The notes beneath the pieces were generated by a model. It made no database searches. It was not told the origin of the DNA and saw only the letters and a program-made list of their open reading frames with translations. From positions 434,001 to 498,000 of the forward strand of contig NZ_JACJVI010000002.1 of NCBI RefSeq assembly GCF_014237835.1: a stretch of DNA of 64,000 nucleotides, given 5' to 3'. The stretch is from Rhizobium sp. AQ_MP (lineage in GTDB: Bacteria > Pseudomonadota > Alphaproteobacteria > Rhizobiales > Rhizobiaceae). Positions 37,312-45,777 of the stretch are shown one piece after another. The position numbers were made by a program, and so were the translations under genes. How positions within the stretch are numbered: position 1 is the stretch's first letter; each line of letters opens with the position of its first letter.

Positions 37312-38346
37312 TCAGACCCAGCCCTGCAACTCACGGCGTACGACATTCTCGATCACCCGCATGCCGTCTTCGCTGTCGTTGAGGCAGGGAATATGGGTGA
37401 ATTTCTCGCCGCCATTGTGGAGGAAATCCTCGCCCGCTTCTCCGGCGATCTCCTCAAGTGTCTCCAAGCAGTCGGAGACGAAGCCGGGGTTCATGATGGC
37501 GATGCGCTTCACACCCTCTTGCGCCAGCTTTTCAACCGTCTTGTCTGTGTAAGGCTGCAGCCACTCTTCCGGTCCGAAACGCGACTGGAAGGTCACCATC
37601 AGCTTTTTCTGGTCCCAGCCGAGGTGCTCCCGCAGCAGGCGCGTGGTCTTGTAGCACTGGCAGTGATAGGGATCGCCTTTCATGAAGTAGGACTTCGGGA
37701 TCCCATGGTAGGAGGTAATCACCAGCTCCGGTTCCCAGTCCAGGGTTGCGAGGTGTTTGTTGATCGAGTTGGCGAGCCCCTCGATGTAGACCGGATCGTC
37801 GGCATATTGCGGGACGGTGCGCAGAGCCGGCTGCCAGCGCATCTTCAAGAGCGCCTTGAAGGCTTCGTCGTTGACGGTTGCGGTGGTTGCGGCTGCGTAT
37901 TGCGGATAGAGCGGATAGACCAGAATGCGCTCGCAGCCCGCCTTCTGCATCTCGTTCATCTTCGCCTGGATCGCCGGCTGGCCGTAGCGCATGGCCCAAT
38001 CGACATGCACGTTGGGAAGATCCTTCAGCGCCACCGCCAGTTTTTCCGCCTGGCTGCGGGTGTAGGTTCGCAGATAGCTTTCGTCGAGATCCTTGTTCCA
38101 GATCTCCTCATAGGCCTTGCCCACCTTTTGCGGGCGCCGATTGAGGACGATGCCATACAGGATCGGATACCAAAACCAGCGTGACCATTCGATGACGCGC
38201 TTGTCCGTCAGGAATTCCTCGAGGTAGCGGCGCATGGACTTGTAGTCCGTACCATCAGGCGTGCCAAGGTTGACAAGCAGCACCCCGACCTTGCCGAAAT
38301 TGACAGGCGGATGGTCGGAAGGCCAATGGGCAGGCATTACATTCAT
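37312..38346 (-). CDS. hemH: Ferrochelatase (344 aa)
   Basis: Inserts Fe2+ into protoporphyrin IX, the last step of heme synthesis, at the inner-membrane face. Seen are VGVLLVNLGTPDGTDYKSMRRYL at the N terminus, the catalytic region VITSYHGIPKSYFMKGDPYHCQCYKT (His of SYHGIP) and the C-terminal MNPGFVSDCLETLEEIAGEAGEDF with the acidic metal-path residues. Length fits proteobacterial enzymes. The ATG at 38346 has AGGATATCAAG before it. It stands alone, with terminators on both sides. Confidence 0.97.
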   Translation of the reverse strand: MNVMPAHWPSDHPPVNFGKVGVLLVNLGTPDGTDYKSMRRYLEEFLTDKRVIEWSRWFWYPILYGIVLNRRPQKVGKAYEEIWNKDLDESYLRTYTRSQAEKLAVALKDLPNVHVDWAMRYGQPAIQAKMNEMQKAGCERILVYPLYPQYAAATTATVNDEAFKALLKMRWQPALRTVPQYADDPVYIEGLANSINKHLATLDWEPELVITSYHGIPKSYFMKGDPYHCQCYKTTRLLREHLGWDQKKLMVTFQSRFGPEEWLQPYTDKTVEKLAQEGVKRIAIMNPGFVSDCLETLEEIAGEAGEDFLHNGGEKFTHIPCLNDSEDGMRVIENVVRRELQGWV

Positions 38347-38410
38347 CTTGATATCCTGGTGATGAGATCTCGACCGTTACGTGGCGAAGGGCAGTTGAGA
38401 TCATCTGATA

Positions 38411-38449
38411 AAAGCAAAAGCCGGCCCGGGGAAGCCCGGACCGGCTTTT
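38411..38449 (-). terminator. Rho-independent terminator after the 5'-nucleotidase gene
   Basis: Minus strand AAAGCCGGTCCGGG-CTTC-CCCGGGCCGGCTTTT with TGCTTTT after it, 19 bases past the 5'-nucleotidase stop and upstream of hemH. Confidence 0.88.
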
Positions 38450-38467
38450 GTCATGCGTCAAACGGTC

Positions 38468-40351
38468 TTACCTGGCCGGAAGCTGCAGTTCGCGGCCGAT
38501 CGCGATCACGTTCGGATTACGGAGTTCATTGGCTTCGGCAATCCTGCGCCACAGCAGACCGTCGCCATAGGTGGCCTTCGCAATTTTCCAGAGGCTGTCA
38601 CCCGCGACGACCTTGTAGACGGTTTCGGCAGTTGCCGCGGCGACTTCAGCAGTCGCAGCCGGCGCGGTGGCTGCGGGGGTCTCTGCTGCGGGGGCTGTCG
38701 CAGCCTGATCGGCAGCCGGTTCCGCCGCAGCAGCAGCGGCAGTCGCGGCGATAACCGTGATACGACCGTCAGTATAGGGTTTGTACGGGCTGTTCTTGGC
38801 GATGTAATCGGCGACGACCGTTTCGAGACCGGGGCCGAAGTCGTAGGCGTTCTGGCCGCCGGTCGCAAAGACCTTGTAGCCGTCACCGCCAGAGCGCATG
38901 TAGTTATTGGTGGCCACGCCGTAGACCTTGTTCGGATCGATGGCGACGAAGCTCTCACCTTCCTCGACCTCGACGGAGGTGATGCGGCTGCCGGCAGGCT
39001 TGTTCAGGTCTGCCGTGTATTTGAGGCCGGAAACCTGCGGGAAGCGGCCAGCGCCTTCCTCGACCTGGCTCACGCCGTTTTCAAGCGCAGCCACGATGTC
39101 GGAGCCCTTGAGCTGGAAGGAGGCCAGAGTGTTCTGGAAGGGCAGAACCGTCAGCACTTCGCCCATGGTCACCGTGCCGGCATCGATCGAGGCGCGCAAA
39201 CCGCCACCATTCTGGATCGCGATGGTGATGCCCTGATCACTCAGACGGTCGACCATTGCGTCGGCCACGAGGTTGCCCATGGAGCACTCGGTCGTGCGGC
39301 AGACTTCACGCGAGCCTTCCACAGCCTCCGCAGTCGCGCCGATCTCCTTCTGCTTCAACTCCTCGATCGGGCCTGCAAGTTCAGCGACCTTGGCCACGAA
39401 GCCGGCATCCGGCGTCACGGAGGCATCAAGAATCTTGGGTTCCCCCGTTGCGGACTTGACGACGCCTGCATCGTCGAAGACGACGGTCAAGTCGCCAAGA
39501 TACTTGGAATAGGCATAGGCCTGGACGATCGGGACATCCTTGCCCGCCGGGTTCTTCACCATGGTCGGATAGGGGCCGGCTGCCTTTTCATCGGTGTTGG
39601 AGAGCAAGGTATGGCTGTGGCCACCGACGATGACGTCGATCCCGTCGACCGCGGCCGCAATTTCCTGGTCCCTGACATAGCCGACATGCGAGAGCAGCAC
39701 GATCTTGTCGATGCCCTGGCCCTCGATTTCCTGGACTGCTTCCTTGAGGTAGCTGATTTCGTCAGCAAAGAGGATGCTGTCACCGGGCGATGAGGTTTCA
39801 TCGGTATCGGTGGCGAGCACGGACACGATAGCCACCCTCTCGTCACCGAAGTCCTTGACGATGTAGGGCTTGAACTTGTCCGCGACCGGGGAATTGAGGC
39901 CGGCGAGCGTATTCCCCGAAATCATCGGGAATTTCAGCGCATCGATGAACTTCGCCAGTTCCTCCGGGCCGTCGTCGAATTCGTGATTGCCGATGGCCAT
40001 GGCGTCAAAGCCGATGCCGTTCATGAAGTCGGCTATCGGAGCGCTCTTGTAGGTGGTGTAGAACAGCGAGCCCTGGAACTGGTCGCCGGCATCGAGCGTC
40101 AGGACATTCTTGCCGGCGAGTTCCGCGCGGCGGGCGTCGATCGCTGCCTTTACACGGGCAATCCCACCGAAGCACTCGTTCTTGGCGGCGTCTTCCGCCG
40201 AGCAGGTGGAATCGGACTTGCTGATCGCCTCGATGCGGGAATGGAGATCGTTGATGTGCAGGATATTGAGCTCGAAATCCGCGAAAGCCGTCCCAGCTGT
40301 CAGGGCCAGCACCGAGGCGCTGAACAAGCCAATCTTCAAATGTCTGAGCAT
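38468..40351 (-). CDS. Periplasmic 5'-nucleotidase / cyclic phosphodiesterase with C-terminal LysM (627 aa)
   Basis: A signal peptide (MLRHLKIGLFSASVLALTAGTAFA) leads to a calcineurin-type metallophosphatase domain: LNILHINDLHSRIE, LTLDAGDQFQGSLF, AIGNHEFDDG and VGGHSHTLL ligate two metals. The 5'-nucleotidase C-terminal domain (QNGGGLRASIDAG, VATNNYMRSGGDGYKVF) binds the nucleoside. An Ala-rich linker of about 50 residues joins a LysM domain in the last 50 residues (YKVVAGDSLWKIAKATYGDGLLW), probably anchoring the enzyme to peptidoglycan. The role is scavenging of nucleotides in the periplasm. The ATG at 40351 follows GGAGAGATGAG. Confidence 0.93.
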   Translation of the reverse strand: MLRHLKIGLFSASVLALTAGTAFADFELNILHINDLHSRIEAISKSDSTCSAEDAAKNECFGGIARVKAAIDARRAELAGKNVLTLDAGDQFQGSLFYTTYKSAPIADFMNGIGFDAMAIGNHEFDDGPEELAKFIDALKFPMISGNTLAGLNSPVADKFKPYIVKDFGDERVAIVSVLATDTDETSSPGDSILFADEISYLKEAVQEIEGQGIDKIVLLSHVGYVRDQEIAAAVDGIDVIVGGHSHTLLSNTDEKAAGPYPTMVKNPAGKDVPIVQAYAYSKYLGDLTVVFDDAGVVKSATGEPKILDASVTPDAGFVAKVAELAGPIEELKQKEIGATAEAVEGSREVCRTTECSMGNLVADAMVDRLSDQGITIAIQNGGGLRASIDAGTVTMGEVLTVLPFQNTLASFQLKGSDIVAALENGVSQVEEGAGRFPQVSGLKYTADLNKPAGSRITSVEVEEGESFVAIDPNKVYGVATNNYMRSGGDGYKVFATGGQNAYDFGPGLETVVADYIAKNSPYKPYTDGRITVIAATAAAAAAEPAADQAATAPAAETPAATAPAATAEVAAATAETVYKVVAGDSLWKIAKATYGDGLLWRRIAEANELRNPNVIAIGRELQLPAR

Positions 40352-40505
40352 CTCATCTCTCCTGTTGCAATTCATCGCCAGCAGTCTGGCATGCGATGAT
40401 GACAGTCACGCGCCAGCATCCTGGAGACGAATGTTTTCATCTCGGCCAACCCAGGGCAAGTGAAAATCACGTCAGGTCTTCAGGTTGGCAAGGCTTCAAA
40501 CGGAA

Positions 40506-40528
40506 GAAGCGGCCCAGTGGGCCGCTTC
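40506..40528 (-). terminator. Inverted repeat, weak terminator candidate after the Omp10-like gene
   Basis: GAAGCGGCCCA/TGGGCCGCTTC, an essentially continuous stem with a one-base centre. On the minus strand it is followed by TTCCGTTT; six T precede rather than follow it, so efficiency is doubtful. Confidence 0.45.
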
Positions 40529-40552
40529 GAAAAAACACGATGGTCTTATGCG

Positions 40553-40915
40553 TCAGGCTCTGCGGGCGAGCGAGAACTGTGCGCCTGTATCCGTAGTGCA
40601 GTTGAGCTGGGTCGGGGTGACCAGCGCACAATTCACCTTCTGCTGCGTGTTGCGCACCAGAGAGGTCATGTTGATCTCGACCAGGCGGTCATTGACCAGC
40701 TGGTAGGTGCCAGATGCGAGTACCTGATTGCTGTCGGTCGTGCGGGTGGTGAAAGTGCCGCCCTGGAATGTCGAAGTAATGCCGTTGGGATCGACCCATG
40801 CGCCTTCGATGGACGGACCCTGCTGGACAACCGGCATTTGGCGCGGAGGGCTGGAATAGCAGGACGTAAGCGCGAGGCTTGCTGCAGCGACCGCGACCAG
40901 GGATTTGATTCTCAT
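40553..40915 (-). CDS. Omp10-like outer-membrane lipoprotein (120 aa)
   Basis: A lipoprotein signal with lipobox LALTSC (Cys19) is followed by a short Pro/Gln segment and a compact beta-rich domain: SIEGAWVDPNGITSTFQGGTFTTRTTD, VLASGTYQLVNDRLVEINM and NTQQKVNCALVTPTQLNCTTDTGAQFSL, with two Cys that could form a disulfide. This is the pattern of Brucella Omp10 and rhizobial relatives, a small outer-membrane lipoprotein of unknown mechanism. The ATG at 40915 has TGGGAGACAAGA upstream; the longer frame lacks a signal. Confidence 0.85.
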   Translation of the reverse strand: MRIKSLVAVAAASLALTSCYSSPPRQMPVVQQGPSIEGAWVDPNGITSTFQGGTFTTRTTDSNQVLASGTYQLVNDRLVEINMTSLVRNTQQKVNCALVTPTQLNCTTDTGAQFSLARRA

Positions 40916-41052
40916 TCTTGTCTCCCACCAATTCAGCGGCCCGGCACCGCCGCCCACCGTCTGTGTTATCACCGAGAACATGCCGCGAAGGCTCGGCCAA
41001 AGCAAGGCGAGAGCCTTGTATCGCCGGGGTTATCCCGATCTTGCTCCCGATG

Positions 41053-41080
41053 CAAGAAGGCCCGCCGCAAGCGACGGGCC
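41053..41080 (-). terminator. Rho-independent terminator after the homospermidine synthase gene
   Basis: Minus strand GGCCCGTCGC-TTGC-GGCGGGCC followed by TTCTT, 20 bases past the stop. Confidence 0.75.
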
Positions 41081-41100
41081 CTGTTGCAGTGTAAAACCGG

Positions 41101-42543
41101 TCAGCGGACCAGGATGTTCCGGAACTGCCACGGATCCTTTTCGTCAAGGTCTTCCGGGAAGAGGCCCGGGCGACCGTCGAGCGGGGTCCAGTCGGTGTAG
41201 TGGCCCTCGACGGGGCCGAGATAGGGCGACTGCACTTCGAGGCAGCGCTTGTAGTCCATTTCGTCGGCCTCGACGATGCCGGCCTTCGGGTTTTCGAGTG
41301 CCCAGACCATGCCCGCGAGTACGGCGGAGGTCACCTGCAGGCCGGTCGCGTTCTGGTAGGGCGCGATGCGGCGGGTTTCTTCCAGCGACAGACGCGAGCC
41401 ATACCAATAGGCATTCTTGTCGTGCCCGTAGAGCAGCACGCCGAGTTCGTCGACGCCATCGACCAGTTCGTCCTCGTTCAGGACATGAAGCACCGGCTGC
41501 GGGGTGCCGCCGTTGCCGAACATTTCGTGCAGTGACAGAACAGCGTCGTTGGCCGGGTGGTAGGCATAGTGGCAGGTCGGACGGTAGACGACTTCGCCAT
41601 CCTTCTCGACGGTGAAGTAGTCGGCGATCGAGATCGACTCGTTGTGCGTGACGAGGAAGCCATATTGCGGTCCCGGCGTCGGGCACCAGGTGCGCACGCG
41701 CGTGTTGGCGCCCGGTTGCTCCAGATAGATCGCAGCCTTGCAGCCCTTCTTGTGCTTCTTGGCGTTCTTCGGCATCCAGTTTTCATGGGTGCCCCAGCCG
41801 AGCTCGGCCGGTTGCAGGCCTTCCGAGATGAAGCCTTCGACGGACCAGGTGTTCCAGAAGACGTTGAGCGGCTTCGGGTTCTTGGTGCGCTGGGTGTCGC
41901 GCTCTGCGATGTGCACGCCCTTGACGCCGACCTTCTTCATCAGCTTGGCCCAGCCGTCGCGGTCGTTTTGATCCGGCTCGTCGAACTTGATGCCGAGCTC
42001 ATGGGCGATGTTGACGAGCGCCTGCTTGACGAACCAGGAGACCATGCCCGGGTTTGCACCGCAGGTGGAAATGGCGGTCGCGCCACCCGGGTTCTTCGCC
42101 TTTTCCTGGCGTACGGTCTCGCGCAGCGCGTAGTTGGTGCGCTCGGAGTTCTTCATGTTCTTGTCGAAGTAGAAGCCGAGCCAGGGCTCAACGACGGTGT
42201 CGATATAGAGAACATCAAGCTTGCGGCAGAGCTTCATCAGGTCGAGCGAGCCCGTGTCGACCGAAAGGTTTACGCAGAAGCCCTGGCCTTCGCCTTCCGT
42301 CAGCAGCGGCTTCAGGAGCTTCTTGTAGTTCTCTTTCGTGACATGCGCCTGGATGTGCTTGATGCCATGCTTGGCGAGGAGCTCGGCCTCGTCATTGCGG
42401 GGATCGATGACGACCATCCGGCTCTTGTCGAACTTGAAGTGGCGTTCGATCAGCGGCAGGGTGCCGCGGCCGATCGAGCCGAAACCGATCATCACGATCG
42501 GGCCGGTGATCTCGCCATAAACCGGGTAGGTCATTTCGCTCAT
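41101..42543 (-). CDS. hss: Homospermidine synthase (480 aa)
   Basis: NAD-dependent enzyme making sym-homospermidine from putrescine, the main polyamine of many rhizobia. An N-terminal Rossmann fold (PIVMIGFGSIGRGTLPLIERHF) and the saccharopine-dehydrogenase-like body with STCGANPGMVSWFVKQAL, WSVEGFISEGLQPAELGWGTHENWMP and CHYAYHPANDAVLSLHEMFGNGG are all typical. Length is the family's (about 480). The ATG at 42543 follows CAAGGAGACGGAA. It has its own terminator and is not in an operon with transport genes. Confidence 0.96.
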   Translation of the reverse strand: MSEMTYPVYGEITGPIVMIGFGSIGRGTLPLIERHFKFDKSRMVVIDPRNDEAELLAKHGIKHIQAHVTKENYKKLLKPLLTEGEGQGFCVNLSVDTGSLDLMKLCRKLDVLYIDTVVEPWLGFYFDKNMKNSERTNYALRETVRQEKAKNPGGATAISTCGANPGMVSWFVKQALVNIAHELGIKFDEPDQNDRDGWAKLMKKVGVKGVHIAERDTQRTKNPKPLNVFWNTWSVEGFISEGLQPAELGWGTHENWMPKNAKKHKKGCKAAIYLEQPGANTRVRTWCPTPGPQYGFLVTHNESISIADYFTVEKDGEVVYRPTCHYAYHPANDAVLSLHEMFGNGGTPQPVLHVLNEDELVDGVDELGVLLYGHDKNAYWYGSRLSLEETRRIAPYQNATGLQVTSAVLAGMVWALENPKAGIVEADEMDYKRCLEVQSPYLGPVEGHYTDWTPLDGRPGLFPEDLDEKDPWQFRNILVR

Positions 42544-42677
42544 TTCCGTCTCCTTGGAGGGCCAACCGCGCAGGCGGGCCGAGTTTCCGGCCTGTTTCAT
42601 GCGGCCGGAGCGATACTGGCGGTTCTAGATCACAAAACTCTGACACAATAAAGGTGGGGGCCGGTAGCAGACGGGCG

Positions 42678-43535
42678 CTAGCTGTGATTTTCCGACGCCA
42701 CATCTTGCCGCAGGCGGTCAACCAGCCGCTTGCGCTGGCGGTCGAGCCCCTTGTAGCGCAGTTGCGGTTCGTCCAGCCCCTCCAGCTGGTCGGCGAGAGA
42801 CTGCGCCAGACGCTTGCCCTCCGGGTGGCGGTCAAACAGGGTGACGGGGTCGAGGTAGATGCGGATCGTGAAGACGATCGCGCCCGTCACGGGCAGTTTC
42901 GTCAGCGTTTGCCGTTCGACGCGCACTACGGCCTCGTCGGGCTCAACCGTATCGTTGCGACCTGTCTCCGGATGGAAGAGCTTCTCCTTCCAGTTGATCG
43001 ACCAGTTGAAGCGTTCTGCCGGCAGATCCGGGGCGAGATTGTCGAAGATGCGATTGATCATGGCCGCATTGCGGGTGCCACTTTCGAAACCCGGCACATG
43101 TTCGTGGACTTCCTCCATTGGGCGGTCGAACTTTTCCGCAAGCAACCAGGAGGAGGGGAAGGAGAGGTGCGCTGCGGCGATAAACCAGCCCGCCTCGCGC
43201 CGCTTCATGATCACGAGGTCGTCCTGCACGAGCATTCCCGCGCGCAGAAGCGGGGGCAGGTTGTCATCACTCAGACCTGTCTCGGCCATCAGCTGCGGAT
43301 GATGGGCGTCGAGATAAGCGGTGAGGGCTGCGAGACATTCCTCCTGCGCGGGAAGGCTGTCGCCGGTCGCCCGGAAGACCTCGTCAAGCCGCGTTGTCGC
43401 CAGCACGCGCTTTTCGGTCAGATAGTGATCGCGATCGGCATCCGGTTCGATCCAGCGGGTCGGGTCCAGTGCGGACAGGCCGATGGTGAACGGGCGCGTC
43501 GGGCCGGCATAGGGGGTGTGGGTAAAGGATCTCAT
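42678..43535 (-). CDS. DUF3445 protein, heme-dependent oxidative N-demethylase alpha-like (285 aa)
   Basis: Conserved DUF3445 blocks are seen: FTIGLSALDPTRWIEPDADRDHYLTEKRVL, QDDLVIMKRREAGWFIAAAHLSFPSSW, NWSINWKEKLFHPE, RVERQTLTKLPVTGAIVFTIRIYLDP. In the one characterised system (dimethylamine monooxygenase/HDM) this subunit binds heme, but partner reductase and ferredoxin genes are absent here, so the assignment is family-level only. The start is taken at the ATG at 43535, 10 bases after GGGAG; 43544 and 43559 are alternatives. It heads away from hss on the same strand. Confidence 0.82.
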   Translation of the reverse strand: MRSFTHTPYAGPTRPFTIGLSALDPTRWIEPDADRDHYLTEKRVLATTRLDEVFRATGDSLPAQEECLAALTAYLDAHHPQLMAETGLSDDNLPPLLRAGMLVQDDLVIMKRREAGWFIAAAHLSFPSSWLLAEKFDRPMEEVHEHVPGFESGTRNAAMINRIFDNLAPDLPAERFNWSINWKEKLFHPETGRNDTVEPDEAVVRVERQTLTKLPVTGAIVFTIRIYLDPVTLFDRHPEGKRLAQSLADQLEGLDEPQLRYKGLDRQRKRLVDRLRQDVASENHS

Positions 43536-43560
43536 GGCAGGCATTCTCCCATGCTGCACC

Positions 43561-43845
43561 TTAGCCCTTCAGCGCCTCTAGTCCGACTGCCGTGCGGGTT
43601 ACGGCCACTTCCGTCACCTCATAGACCGCCACGCCCTCGACCGTGAAGGGATCGGCTGCGACATAGGCCTCGATTTCCGTGCGGTCGCCTTTGGCCAGGA
43701 TGACGCCGCCGGTGCGCGGGTTCTTGCGGCCCGAGGCCAGAAACATGCCGCTGTCATAGCCGGCATTCACCCAGTCCATATGCGGAGCCATGACACGGTC
43801 GGCTTCTTCGGTCGGCTTCACATAGGTGAGGGAGAGAATGAACAT
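43561..43845 (-). CDS. YciI family protein (94 aa)
   Basis: A small ferredoxin-like fold protein with the family's N-terminal FILSLTYVKPTEEADRVMAPHMDWV (His near residue 22) and the central GMFLASGRKNPRTGGVILAKG, followed by DPFTVEGVAVYEVTEV. YciI proteins are putative hydrolases or dehalogenase-like enzymes using a His-Asp pair; no substrate is known. The ATG at 43845 comes 4 bases after the membrane-protein stop, so it is co-transcribed with that gene. Confidence 0.88.
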   Translation of the reverse strand: MFILSLTYVKPTEEADRVMAPHMDWVNAGYDSGMFLASGRKNPRTGGVILAKGDRTEIEAYVAADPFTVEGVAVYEVTEVAVTRTAVGLEALKG

Positions 43846-43849
43846 CGGG

Positions 43850-45148
43850 CTATTTCCCTGTTGACGACATGTCGGTGTGGTCGCGCCTGTTGGACAGAAG
43901 CAGGAGCGCTGCGGCGCCCGCCAGGAGAGGCAGGATCCGGTGATGATAGCGGTCGGGCGGACCGGAAACGACCGCGAAGAGGCCATCATTCGCCAGCGAA
44001 ACCAAGAAGAGAACGGCGAGCCAGAGACGGGTGTCGCGGTCAATTCGTTGCCAGCCCGTGATCAAGGCAACGGCGAGGCATGCATAAAGAAGCATGCGCA
44101 GTCCGGTCACCAAGGCAAGATGACTGTCGGTCTCCCAAACGCCCTTCGCCTGCCAGGAGGTGGAAAAGGGTTGCGGCATGGGTTCGTTCAGTTGCGAGGC
44201 GAAATCGAGGCGGGTGCCGGTGCCGTAGAAGCTAAAAAAGTCCTGCAGCATCAGTGTCGCGGTTTCGAGCGGCATTGTGGTGATCGCCGTACGGATGATC
44301 GGCCAGGCGTGGTCGCGTTCGAAGGCGGCAAGCTCGAAACGATCGGGAAAGGCGCGCATCAGGTCCCAGAAGAAGTCGCGTCGTCCGGCATTCTCGGGCT
44401 GGTGCCTTATCGTCTCGATGAGGTCGGCCGCCTCGCACAGAACCGTATCCGATGTCCGCTCGCATTCCACACGCAGCAGTTCGGGTTTTGCGGAGAACAG
44501 CCGGGCTGCGAGGAAGGTGCGGCTTAGCGAGGGCGTGTCGGGATAGTATTTGGCGTTGAGAAAGCTGCTGACGACGATAGCTGTGCCAATGGCCAGAACC
44601 GGCATGACCCCGGCTTTGCGGATCCCGAAGAACAGAGCCACCAGAACCGTCAGCACGCCCGCCAGCATCAGGCCGCTGGCGTGGCCGGAAAAGAGAATGC
44701 CGGCAGACAGGGCAAGGAACGGGCTCTTGCTTCGGATCGAGACGATCAGAAAGACGACGGCTGCGAAGAACCAGGCATCGACCAGGACGGCGCTCGTGTA
44801 GAGCGGTTGCAAGGCAAGCACGGCGAGCGGCAGCACGAGCCAGTATGCGCGCAGGTCAAAACTGCGGATCAGCAGCAGCCAGGCTGCCGCATTCACCACG
44901 GCATTGAAGACCGGCAGCGCCCAGTAGCCGATCAGGCCGTAGAGTGGAGCGACCAGCACCGCCGCGGTCTTGGCCCGCATCCAGTTCACACCCTGTCCGG
45001 AATAGGCGATCGAATCGTCCATCACCCATGGAAAGCCGTTGAGCCATGCAGGCATGAGAAACAGCGCCACAAGCGACAGGAACATGAGCGCCGTTGCGCC
45101 GGCCGACATTCCCCGACTAGTGGCGTTCAAGCGCGGGCGTTCTGCCAT
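43850..45148 (-). CDS. Polytopic membrane protein of unknown function (432 aa)
   Basis: About ten hydrophobic segments (for example ALMFLSLVALFLMPAWL, AVLVAPLYGLIGYWALPVF, AGVLTVLVALFFGI, MLLYACLAVALITGW, ILPLLAGAAALLLLS). Between them is a large loop (about residues 215-340) containing conserved-looking acidic and aromatic residues and two Cys in RVECERTSDTVLCEAADL. The layout (Asp-Asp in WVMDDSIAYSGQG after the first segment, then many helices) recalls GT-C-type membrane glycosyltransferases, but no family signature is certain. It lies between pabC and a YciI gene. I do not recognise it. Confidence 0.75.
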   Translation of the reverse strand: MAERPRLNATSRGMSAGATALMFLSLVALFLMPAWLNGFPWVMDDSIAYSGQGVNWMRAKTAAVLVAPLYGLIGYWALPVFNAVVNAAAWLLLIRSFDLRAYWLVLPLAVLALQPLYTSAVLVDAWFFAAVVFLIVSIRSKSPFLALSAGILFSGHASGLMLAGVLTVLVALFFGIRKAGVMPVLAIGTAIVVSSFLNAKYYPDTPSLSRTFLAARLFSAKPELLRVECERTSDTVLCEAADLIETIRHQPENAGRRDFFWDLMRAFPDRFELAAFERDHAWPIIRTAITTMPLETATLMLQDFFSFYGTGTRLDFASQLNEPMPQPFSTSWQAKGVWETDSHLALVTGLRMLLYACLAVALITGWQRIDRDTRLWLAVLFLVSLANDGLFAVVSGPPDRYHHRILPLLAGAAALLLLSNRRDHTDMSSTGK

Positions 45149-45156
45149 TGCCACGC

Positions 45157-45777
45157 CTAGTCCACCAGCTCGGCGGGGATCAGGCCGCGCAGGGAGTTGC
45201 CGACGAAGAGCTTGCGGTGGCGGAGGTCGTCGAGTTTCAGCACCTCGCCGCGTGCCTTGCGTTCGCGGATCAGTTCGGCGCGCAGCACGCCGGGAAGAAG
45301 GCCGCTGGTGAGTGGCGGGGTCAGCAGCATGCCGTCGGCGGCTTCGGCGAAGATGTTGGTGATCGTGCCTTCGCAGATCTCGCCCCGTTCGTTGAGCAGG
45401 ACCACCTCGTCCGCCTCGTCCTTCGAGAATTCGGCGCGGGCGGCCTCATAGGGTTCGCGACGGGTGGTCTTGTGGCGGAACAGGCTGTCTTCGGATTGCA
45501 GCCGTGTCTTTGCGATCTTGAGGCGCCAGACTGTTTCCTCCGGCATGGGTTCGAAGGGGGTGGCGGTCACCTCCATCTTGCCGCGATAGGTCATGACGAG
45601 GCGCACCCGCAGGGGCACGTTGCCGGACACTTCCTTCTCCAACTTGCCCTTCGCGTCCTGCGGCTGGCGAAAGCCCAGCGCATCGGCCGAGCGAGAGAGG
45701 CGACGCAGATGCTGATCGAGCCGCAGGAAGCCTGCGTCCGGTTGCCACCGCATCGTTTCGATCAGCGAGAAATCCAT
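45157..45777 (-). CDS. pabC: Aminotransferase class IV, probable 4-amino-4-deoxychorismate lyase (206 aa)
   Basis: A PLP fold-type IV enzyme giving p-aminobenzoate and pyruvate for folate. Visible are FSLIETMRWQPDAGFLRLDQHLRRLSRSA, the probable PLP Lys in SLFRHKTTRREPYEAAR, the Glu-containing block NERGEICEGTITNIFAE and LTSGLLPGVLRAELI. It is slightly short for the family. The start at 45777 (GGGAGAGCA before it) overlaps pabB by 16 bases, so the pair is coupled, which is the main reason for choosing PabC over a branched-chain aminotransferase. Confidence 0.88.
   Translation of the reverse strand: MDFSLIETMRWQPDAGFLRLDQHLRRLSRSADALGFRQPQDAKGKLEKEVSGNVPLRVRLVMTYRGKMEVTATPFEPMPEETVWRLKIAKTRLQSEDSLFRHKTTRREPYEAARAEFSKDEADEVVLLNERGEICEGTITNIFAEAADGMLLTPPLTSGLLPGVLRAELIRERKARGEVLKLDDLRHRKLFVGNSLRGLIPAELVD

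Noticed and set aside
37140..37346. 68-codon minus-strand frame beyond hemH
   Set aside because: It contains the hemH terminator and overlaps the hemH 3' end; no homology is apparent.
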